From the NCBI RefSeq assembly GCF_014698995.1, contig NZ_JACWZZ010000001.1:888501-952500 (forward strand): a DNA stretch of 64,000 nt, in the 5' to 3' direction. Each line of letters begins with the position of its first letter. Position 1 is the first letter of the stretch. This document shows, piece by piece, positions 57,938 to 64,000 of this stretch. The stretch is from Hymenobacter duratus (GTDB lineage Bacteria > Bacteroidota > Bacteroidia > Cytophagales > Hymenobacteraceae). The position numbers and the translations under genes are program-made. The notes beneath the pieces are model-generated. The model was not told where the DNA came from. It did no database searches and saw only the letters and a list, made by a program, of their open reading frames with translations.

Positions 57938-58528
57938 TTAATCAATCTTTGGGGGGTAGATGGGATTGTTGACAACCCCAATGCGGTTACCATACAAGTC
58001 CTTCGCCACAAACTCCTGCACTTCTGGTATGCTGTCTTCTGCGGCCTTCCCTACAAACGCTGGGTTGTCCTTTCTCTTGGCCGGCACCCGTTTCACTTCC
58101 CAAGGACCAATCCGTTCAAACCTTACTCCGGCTCTTTTCAGTTGCCCGTACTTTTTATTGACTTGCTCTACAGTAGGCAGTGTCCAGTAAAAAACCGGGT
58201 TTTTGAGGCGCAGATAACGCGGATGGGTTTCGAGACGCACTTTGATATTCCCTACCATGAAAGAGGCATAGGGATAAATAGTGTCTGCCGTAACAGACCT
58301 TATATTAGGGTTATTCTCAATAAAAAAATCGTGGTACCATTTTACGGCGGATTCCAAGTTGGTTACCGTTGTTTTGGGGTCTTGCCCTAATGGCACGGTG
58401 TATACCACCTCCTGCTGGTCAGAAAATGGTGTTGGAGGGTCGTTGGTAGTTGAAGCAGTGCCCTTATGCACTTGGCAACCGCCACATAGGCCAGCCAATA
58501 TCAGCGCTATTGCTATCCTCGTGTTCAT
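57938..58528 (-). CDS. VOC-like lipoprotein, paralogue 1
   Basis: A 196-residue lipoprotein (MNTRIAIALILAGLCGGC, Cys 18). The rest resembles a vicinal-oxygen-chelate (glyoxalase-like) module: SAVKWYHDFF helix, YPYASFMVGNIKVRLETHP strands, NPVFYWTLPTVEQVNKKYGQL helix and the end EFVAKDLYGNRIGVVNNPIY, which matches the DPxGN turn of VOC proteins. It shares YPYAxY, GxVxVRLxT, PVFYW and NNPxYPPKID with the gene at 59082-59630 and less fully with 58546-59019. VOC proteins bind metals or small ligands; as a lipoprotein it could present a ligand to the kinase encoded next. Confidence 0.72.
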   Translation of the reverse strand: MNTRIAIALILAGLCGGCQVHKGTASTTNDPPTPFSDQQEVVYTVPLGQDPKTTVTNLESAVKWYHDFFIENNPNIRSVTADTIYPYASFMVGNIKVRLETHPRYLRLKNPVFYWTLPTVEQVNKKYGQLKRAGVRFERIGPWEVKRVPAKRKDNPAFVGKAAEDSIPEVQEFVAKDLYGNRIGVVNNPIYPPKID

Positions 58529-58545
58529 CGTTGGTACTAGGTGGG

Positions 58546-59019
58546 TTATAGGCATTCTTCACCACCGCCCACTAGAGTCGGGACATAAATGGGGTTGTTA
58601 ACAACCCCAATTCTTGTTTTGCTGGGACCTTCAATGTATTGGGCAAGTGGTTGCTGCGGGTTGCCTGGTATTTCCACCGACCAGTAGTAGTAGGGCGCTG
58701 CACCAGAGGGCATTCTATAGGCAGGGTTGGTCGTCACGTATACCTTAACGTCGCCCACAGTGTAGACGGCGTACGGGTATTTAAGCTGCCTGTGGTCGAG
58801 TATTGTGTGCGGTGTACCCTCAACTCCGGTGAACTCTTTATACCACTTCAGAACGCTGTCTGAAAGGGAGTCGCTGTAGTAAATGACGGTAGTGGTCGGG
58901 CTAGCTTCCCCAACAAGCAGGGCGGGGCCTACAGGTTTCACTACCAGGCTTTTCCGTTTCCTGAAGATCAAAGCGGCGGCTGTTAGGAGTAGCAAACCAA
59001 CTGCTAAGTTGCTTTTCAT
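58546..59019 (-). CDS. VOC-like membrane-anchored protein, paralogue 2 (shortened)
   Basis: A 157-residue protein with an N-terminal hydrophobic anchor (MKSNLAVGLLLLTAAALIF followed by RKRK, so probably uncleaved). It keeps the early part of the module (SVLKWYKEF, YPYAVYTVGDVKVYVTTNP, PYYYWSVEIP) and the end RIGVVNNPIYVP, but about 50 residues between these, present in both paralogues, are missing. It lies 17 bases before paralogue 1. It may be a decaying copy or a smaller variant. Confidence 0.7.
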   Translation of the reverse strand: MKSNLAVGLLLLTAAALIFRKRKSLVVKPVGPALLVGEASPTTTVIYYSDSLSDSVLKWYKEFTGVEGTPHTILDHRQLKYPYAVYTVGDVKVYVTTNPAYRMPSGAAPYYYWSVEIPGNPQQPLAQYIEGPSKTRIGVVNNPIYVPTLVGGGEECL

Positions 59020-59081
59020 GATGGTGGCTGTGAAGTGAACAGAAGGGCCAATTGAAGGCGCACATGCGGTGTTTATCGGCG

Positions 59082-59630
59082 TCACTCCCCGTCTATTTTC
59101 GGCGGGTATACCGGGTTGTTAATCACCCCGACCTGGTTGCCGGCCGGGTCTACCACGACAAACTCCGCTACTTCAGTCACGGCGCCGGTGCCTCGGGAAA
59201 GGGTTTTGTCAGGCCGGCCATCTTCGATGTTCCGGAACTTCTGAAACAGGGTGCGTTCGAAGCGGTTGGTGCGGTCTGCGTTGAGCGTGTTGTACTTGGC
59301 TTCCACGTCTTTGGAGGTCGGGAGCATCCAGTAGAAAACGGGTTCCTTGAGTTTGAGCAGCTGCGGGTTGGTATCCAGCCGGACCTCCACTCCGTCAATA
59401 TGATAGGTGGCATAAGGATAGGCGGCGTCCAGGTCAACTCTGGTTGGCTGGCTGCCGAAAAAGGAGGAGTACCACGCAATGGTAGCGGGCAGCTTCGCGG
59501 GGTCCCGAACGGGGTACACCACCGTTTTCTGCACCGAAAACCGGGGCGCAGTACCCGTATCCTGCGCGGTTGCTTCGGTGCTGAACGCCAGGCAGAGCAC
59601 AAGCAGAAAAACCGAAAGCGTGCTTTTCAT
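59082..59630 (-). CDS. VOC-like secreted protein, paralogue 3
   Basis: A 182-residue exported protein (signal peptide MKSTLSVFLLVLCLAFSTEA, cleavage near AQDTG). The domain matches paralogue 1 along its length: ATIAWYSSFFG, YPYATYHIDGVEVRLDTNP, EPVFYWMLPTSKDVEAKYN, then TEVAEFVVVDPAGNQVGVIN and NPVYPPKIDGE. It is the first gene of the four-gene minus-strand run that ends in the TPR kinase; paralogue 2 starts 62 bases later. Start chosen at the ATG before the signal peptide. Confidence 0.75.
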   Translation of the reverse strand: MKSTLSVFLLVLCLAFSTEATAQDTGTAPRFSVQKTVVYPVRDPAKLPATIAWYSSFFGSQPTRVDLDAAYPYATYHIDGVEVRLDTNPQLLKLKEPVFYWMLPTSKDVEAKYNTLNADRTNRFERTLFQKFRNIEDGRPDKTLSRGTGAVTEVAEFVVVDPAGNQVGVINNPVYPPKIDGE

Positions 59631-60235
59631 GTGCTGGAGAGAGAGAGAGATAATATGGGCGATAGGCCCCGGCCGAGCGGGCCCTGTGGCTGACATACCT
59701 GGGTTTTCGGCTGCTCAACGAAAAGATCAGTCCTGCCCTGATGGAATGTCAGTGGTACTAAGTTAATATAAAATATTGTTAATACTTGTTACGGCTGTTT
59801 CTGTGGTTGTCGGAAAGTGCTGATTTAGAAGACAGTGGGTATGGACCGCTTCACGGTAATTTCGGGTAGCCTACTGCTGCAGATACCTCTAGCTGAAGCA
59901 ATTGTCAATAAATGCTGGTTTGCTATTATAGTATAAGTTTTTCTATTTATTTTTCTACATATTTGTGGTTAGAGTGAAGCCACTTGCTGCTTTAGCTGCC
60001 TTTTTTGCGGATTGATTTGGTAGCAGAAAAGAAGGTCTGCAGCAGCAGGGAGAGAAAGAAGGCCGCCGTCATGGCCAGAGGAGGAAGCTTGCTGAACGCT
60101 GCCTAAGCGGCTGATGTTTAGGTGTCCCGGTACCAGCCGACGCTGGGGTGTAGTGCGTAGCCCGCCTGGTGGCAACCTAACTTGCTGCTTGCCCGGGCCT
60201 GAAGTAAATGGCTCTGCTTTGCAATTGCCCGCGCG
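59631..60235. other. AT-rich intergenic region between divergent genes
   Basis: 605 bases with no convincing gene. The part 59755-59990 is strongly AT-rich; 60000-60235 is GC-rich and could be leader for the YitT-family gene. It should hold promoters for the VOC/kinase operon and for the YitT gene, but no exact TAnnTTTG box was found on either strand. Confidence 0.5.
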
Positions 60236-61210
60236 ATGCTGTTTGAACAACCCGTGCCCCCGCCCGCTCAAGCCCGCAAGTTGGCTCATCCGTTGGATTT
60301 GCCTGCTTCCTCTGCCGCGCCTGCACCGGGTACGCTTCTGGCTTCGTCTGCCTCGCAACTGGGGCAGAAGGTGTTGCAATTCGTACTTCTGCTGGCGGGC
60401 GTGTTTTCGGCGGCGCTGGGCCTGAAGGGGTTTCTGCTGCCGAATGAGTTTATCGATGGTGGCGTCACGGGTATTTCCATGCTCATCAGCCACGTCACGG
60501 GCATTTCGCTGTCGGTCCTGATTCTGCTGATCAATATTCCGTTTGTTATTCTGGGCTACTACCAGCTGGGCTCGGCGTTTGCGCTCAAAACCCTGCTCAC
60601 CATCACGGCCCTGGCCGGCGCGCTGATGGTGGTATCGTTTCCGGCCCTCACGCAGGACAAGCTGCTGATTGCCGTGTTCGGCGGCTTCTTCCTGGGAGCC
60701 GGTATTGGGCTGGCCATGCGGGGTGGGGGCGTGCTCGACGGCACCGAGATTCTGGCCGTGTATATCAGCCGCAAGCTGCCGGGCTCCATCGGAGATATTA
60801 TCATGATAATCAACATTATAATATTTGGGGTGGCGGCCTGGCTGCTGTCGGTAGAAACGGCGCTGTATTCGATACTGGCGTATCTGTCGGCGGCCAAAAC
60901 GGTCGATTTTATTCTGGTGGGCATCGAGGAATACACCAGCCTGACCATCATTTCCTTTCACAGTAATGAAATCCGGCAACTGATAACCGACAAGCTGCAC
61001 CGCGGAGCTACGGTGTATGAATGCACCCAGGGCTATGGTTCGCATGGGCACCAGCGCCTGAAGGTGGAAGCAGTTTTCACAGTCGTGACGCGGCTGGAAG
61101 TCATCAGTCTGACCAAAGCCATCCACGCCATTGACCCGCAGGCATTCGTCGTGATGCAGAGCGTGAGTGACACGCGCGGCGGCCTCATCAAGAAAAGGGC
61201 GCTGCATTAG
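60236..61210 (+). CDS. YitT-family membrane protein with DUF2179 domain
   Basis: A 324-residue inner-membrane protein. An unusual N-terminal Pro/Ala-rich tail of about 40 residues precedes five to six transmembrane segments (for example FVLLLAGVFSAALGLKGFLL, SVLILLINIPFVILGYY, LLIAVFGGFFLGAGIGLAMR). The diagnostic GGVTGISMLI and RGGGVLDGTEILAVY are present. The C-terminal cytoplasmic DUF2179 domain (about 235-315) contains HRGATVYECTQGYGSHG. The family is widespread and its transported substrate is unknown. The next gene starts 60 bases downstream behind a strong AGGAG ribosome site. Confidence 0.92.
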   Translation: MLFEQPVPPPAQARKLAHPLDLPASSAAPAPGTLLASSASQLGQKVLQFVLLLAGVFSAALGLKGFLLPNEFIDGGVTGISMLISHVTGISLSVLILLINIPFVILGYYQLGSAFALKTLLTITALAGALMVVSFPALTQDKLLIAVFGGFFLGAGIGLAMRGGGVLDGTEILAVYISRKLPGSIGDIIMIINIIIFGVAAWLLSVETALYSILAYLSAAKTVDFILVGIEEYTSLTIISFHSNEIRQLITDKLHRGATVYECTQGYGSHGHQRLKVEAVFTVVTRLEVISLTKAIHAIDPQAFVVMQSVSDTRGGLIKKRALH

Positions 61211-61255
61211 AGCAAGGCCGGCAACGCGGGACTTGCGGAGAGGAAGTCAGCTCCG

Positions 61256-61272
61256 AGAGGAGAACGAGCATG
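61256..61272 (+). promoter_or_regulatory. Strong Shine-Dalgarno before the membrane/HEAT gene
   Basis: GAGAGGAGAACGAGC leads into the ATG at 61270. Such a clear purine-rich site is rare in this window, where most genes lack one; it supports this start. Confidence 0.55.
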
Positions 61273-64000
61273 AATACAAATACGTGGTACCGTTTTCTGG
61301 GGGTGCGGCCGGGCGAGGCAAAAACCGTCTGGCTGTTTTTCCTGCACAATTTTCTGCTGGGCATCGGCACTATCCTAGTGTATGTGGCGGCCAACGTGCT
61401 GCTGCTGGAAAACCATCCGGAGCGCAACCTGCCGCTGGGCTACTGTGCCGGGGCCGGGGCCATGCTGCTGGTAGGCCGGCTGTATGCCTACTGCGAGCAT
61501 AGATGGCCGCTGCAGAAGCTGGCCGTGCGGGCCCTGCTGGCCACACTGGTGCTGACGGTGGTGCTGAGCATCCTGCTGATGACGGGCACCTCGGTGGTGG
61601 CAGCAGTGGCTATCATGGCGGGCTACCGGCTGATTTATCTGCTCACCAACCTGGAGTTCTGGGGGATGTCGGCGGTGGTGTTCAATGTGCGCCAAAGCCG
61701 GCGGCTGTTCGCCGTCATCAGTGCCGGCGATATGCCCGCCAAGGCGCTGGGCGCTATACTGGCCGTATTCGTGCACCTGCACTACGACCTGTATTTTCTG
61801 CTCCTGACGGCTTTTGGGCTGTACGTGCTGGCGCTTTCCATGCAGCGCTACACGTTCCGGGCGCAGGCCATGGCCGCGCAGCCAGCGGCCCTCACGCAGC
61901 CGCATCAGCCGCACGCACTACCTAGAGGCCGGAAGCTGGTTCTCTACATGGGCCTCAGCCTCACGGCCATAGCCGTAGCAGCAGTGGGCGTGGAGTATCT
62001 GTTTTTTGTCAATGTGAAGCAGAAGCTGCAGAGCCAGGGTACTATGCTCCAGTATGTGGGCAGTGTGCTGGCCCTGACGTATGTGCTGGCCACGGTGTTC
62101 AAGCTGGTGGTGGCCCGCCATGGCCTCGACCGGCTGGGTGTCCGCTGGACCCTGGCCGTGCTGCCGCTGACGGCGCTGGCCGGGGTAGTGCTGTTTGGCG
62201 GGCTGCGGGCCGCCGGCGTGGGGCCCATGGGCCAGATGGCGTACTTCTGCGGCCTGTATCTGGGGCTGGAAGTGCTGCGGCGGGCGCTGTTCGAGCCGGT
62301 TTTTCTGGTCCTGTTTCAGCCGCTTCCGCCGGCCGGGCGGTTGCAGGGGCACACCTGGGTGAAGAGCTTCTATGAGCCGTTGGGGCTGGGCCTCGGCGGC
62401 TTGTTGTTGCTGCTGCTCAACGATGGGGGCGGCCTGCCGGCGTGGGCGGGCCTGAGTTGCATGGCCGTGTTTCTGCTGGCTGCTTTGCTGCTGCTGCAGG
62501 GCGCGTACCAACAGTACCTGAGCGAGCTGAAAAATGCGCTGGGCCTGCGCTTCACCACTGAAACGCTGGTTGCGGCTGCTGACAACCAACCTTCGCCCCC
62601 GCCGGCTGCCCCCGCCATACCGGCTGCCGAAGCCCTGAGTGCGCTACAGCACCTGCACCGCCTGGATGCCCCCCTACTGGTACAACATGCCCAAACCCTG
62701 CTCCGTCATCCTGAAGGTGAGGTCCGCCGGCGGGTGCTGCTGATGGTGGGCGACCGGATAAAACCAAGCCTGCTCCGCTATCTGCTCCTGCACGACCCCG
62801 ATGCCGCAGTGCGCGAAACTGCCAGCCAGCTAGCCTGTCGGCATCCTGATGCCGCAGACTTGCTGCGGCACGCCGACATTGCGGTGCGTAAGGGGGCTAT
62901 TCGGGGCAGGCTGGAGGCGGCCCCTTCCGACGTGCAGGCGCAGGCCAGTCTGGCCGAGTTGGCTGCCACGGCCCACCACCACGTAGCGGCTCTGCAGCTC
63001 GTGCGGTTTCTGGTACCCGACCAGCAGGTGGCGCTTATTGTCATGGGGTTGAGTAGCCAGGAAGAAAACTTAATTCAGGCCGCTACCACAGCCGCCACCA
63101 CGGTTTCGCCGGCCACCCTGGCCAGCCAGCTGCTGGGGATGCTGCGTTCCAAAGCTGCCCGCAGGCCTGCCGCCGACTGTCTGGTGCAGATCGGCGACAG
63201 TATTCTACCCTATCTGGAGCAGGCTCTGGCCCACGAAACTGATGCCCGGTTTCTGCGGGAGCTGGCCCAAGTGTGCAGCCAGATACGGACAGAGGCAGGC
63301 CGCCAGGTATTAGTACGGATGGTGCAGGACGCCAATCTGCACGGCCGGGCGGCCGCGTTGCGGGCACTGAGCAGCCTGCCGGCCGTACCCACCGATGCGC
63401 CGCTCTTTCAGCACCTGGTGGAGGAAGAAATGCGGCTGGCCCAGCACATGCTGCACAGCATGACCAATGCCAATGCGGAGCTGCGGAGCACATTGCGCTA
63501 CGAACTGCGCAAAAGCCAGCAGCGTCTGCTCGGGCTCCTGATTCAGCTCTATGACCAGCGGCCGCTGCTGAATGCACAGCGTGGCCTGGCCCATGCAACC
63601 GGCGAGCGGCAGGCCAATGCCCTGGAAATTCTGGATAATCTGATTCCACGGCCATTGTACCAGGGCCTGCAGGCTTTGCTGGATGCGGGGCGCCTCAGCG
63701 AGAAAGTGCAGACGTTTGATGACCTGCTGGGGCCTGCCGTCCTCACGGAATCTATCCAGACGACCATCATCCGGCGCGGTCTGGCGGCCTTCACGGCCTG
63801 GACGGTAGGTGTAGCGCTTCGCCAGTGGCACCCCTGCCCCGAGAATGTGGCCCATTTGTACCCGCACCTGCAAACGGCGAACCGCCTGGTGCAGGAAAGC
63901 GCCGAAGAGGTATTGCGCTGCCTGCCTCTGCAACGCCCGGCCGCTTACGACCACCTGCTGCAGCTCTATCCCACTCTTGCCTCGCACCCCGCCATGACTG
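61270..64000 (+). CDS. Large membrane transporter-like protein with C-terminal HEAT repeats (3' end outside window)
   Basis: The frame is open from the ATG to the window edge, 910 codons without stop. Residues 1-425 contain about 10-12 transmembrane segments (FFLHNFLLGIGTILVYVAANVL, VVAAVAIMAGYRLIYLL, LFAVISAGDMPAKALGAILAVF and others), resembling the nucleotide-exchange (Tlc/Npt) branch of the major facilitator superfamily. From about 455 on there are helical HEAT-like repeats (LLRHPEGEVRRRVLLMVGD, LLLHDPDAAVRETASQLA, VRKGAIRGRLEA). This membrane-plus-HEAT layout occurs in Bacteroidota proteins annotated as NTP/NDP transporters or MFS proteins. Substrate unknown. The start has a strong ribosome site. 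Confidence 0.8.
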   Translation, partial: MNTNTWYRFLGVRPGEAKTVWLFFLHNFLLGIGTILVYVAANVLLLENHPERNLPLGYCAGAGAMLLVGRLYAYCEHRWPLQKLAVRALLATLVLTVVLSILLMTGTSVVAAVAIMAGYRLIYLLTNLEFWGMSAVVFNVRQSRRLFAVISAGDMPAKALGAILAVFVHLHYDLYFLLLTAFGLYVLALSMQRYTFRAQAMAAQPAALTQPHQPHALPRGRKLVLYMGLSLTAIAVAAVGVEYLFFVNVKQKLQSQGTMLQYVGSVLALTYVLATVFKLVVARHGLDRLGVRWTLAVLPLTALAGVVLFGGLRAAGVGPMGQMAYFCGLYLGLEVLRRALFEPVFLVLFQPLPPAGRLQGHTWVKSFYEPLGLGLGGLLLLLLNDGGGLPAWAGLSCMAVFLLAALLLLQGAYQQYLSELKNALGLRFTTETLVAAADNQPSPPPAAPAIPAAEALSALQHLHRLDAPLLVQHAQTLLRHPEGEVRRRVLLMVGDRIKPSLLRYLLLHDPDAAVRETASQLACRHPDAADLLRHADIAVRKGAIRGRLEAAPSDVQAQASLAELAATAHHHVAALQLVRFLVPDQQVALIVMGLSSQEENLIQAATTAATTVSPATLASQLLGMLRSKAARRPAADCLVQIGDSILPYLEQALAHETDARFLRELAQVCSQIRTEAGRQVLVRMVQDANLHGRAAALRALSSLPAVPTDAPLFQHLVEEEMRLAQHMLHSMTNANAELRSTLRYELRKSQQRLLGLLIQLYDQRPLLNAQRGLAHATGERQANALEILDNLIPRPLYQGLQALLDAGRLSEKVQTFDDLLGPAVLTESIQTTIIRRGLAAFTAWTVGVALRQWHPCPENVAHLYPHLQTANRLVQESAEEVLRCLPLQRPAAYDHLLQLYPTLASHPAMT

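Noticed and set aside
59969..61207. 412-codon open frame on the minus strand opposite the YitT-family gene
   Set aside because: The plus-strand protein has clear membrane segments and family motifs; this frame is Gln/Arg/His-rich shadow sequence.

Overview
The window looks like chromosome of a Hymenobacter-like member of the Bacteroidota (Cytophagales). The basis is high GC coding sequence, type IX secretion (T9SS) C-terminal sorting domains on several surface proteins, PorT-type and TonB-linked outer-membrane barrels, LytTR two-component systems, TAnnTTTG-type promoters and weak or absent Shine-Dalgarno sites. I see no phage, insertion sequence, transposase or CRISPR array. The genus call is inference from overall character, not from a marker gene.

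Layout. 1-8.4 kb: end of a pectate lyase, then a LytS-type kinase / LytTR regulator / serine hydrolase operon on the minus strand, facing a TonB-linked barrel protein and an erythromycin-esterase-like protein. Those last two have matching promoters with the same set of spaced TTCGACCAA half-sites, so they look like one small LytTR regulon. 8.5-23.9 kb: secreted and metabolic genes, including a GIN-domain protein, a DUF922 putative protease, an AraC regulator, a subclass B1-like metallo-beta-lactamase, a DinB-like protein, an ALDH3-type dehydrogenase beside a long-chain-alcohol-oxidase-like enzyme, a thioesterase, a tRNA and a histone-deacetylase-family protein. 23.9-27.1 kb: a type III polyketide synthase with a methyltransferase and an FAD oxygenase, a gene set like the phenolic-lipid srs operon of Streptomyces. 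27.2-40.3 kb: T9SS cargo proteins, a multi-PAS hybrid kinase with an NtrC-type sigma-54 activator, a divergent surface protein with a near-consensus sigma-54 promoter, and a secreted nuclease.

40.7-54.7 kb: a likely structured small RNA with its own promoter and terminator, then a nucleotide-biosynthesis block: a DHODH-like protein that has lost the signature residues, pyrF, pyrE, purL, purQ, purC, purD, purN, purF and purM. This block is studded with dispersed palindromic elements. Three families are visible, each a pair of inverted units that carry a GTAG tetranucleotide next to a hairpin, like REP/BIME elements. One forms the 3' end of purN and another supplies the stop codon of pyrF. 54.7-64 kb: a metal-binding chaperone, a DUF4240 protein, an operon of three secreted VOC-like paralogues followed by a TPR histidine kinase, a YitT-family membrane protein, and the start of a large membrane/HEAT-repeat protein that runs off the window.

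The best candidates for undescribed biology are the LytTR twin-promoter regulon, the REP-like families that enter coding sequence, the small RNA near 40.8 kb, the VOC-paralogue/kinase operon, the pseudo-DHODH, and the perfect 85-base palindrome that contains the stop codons of two converging genes.
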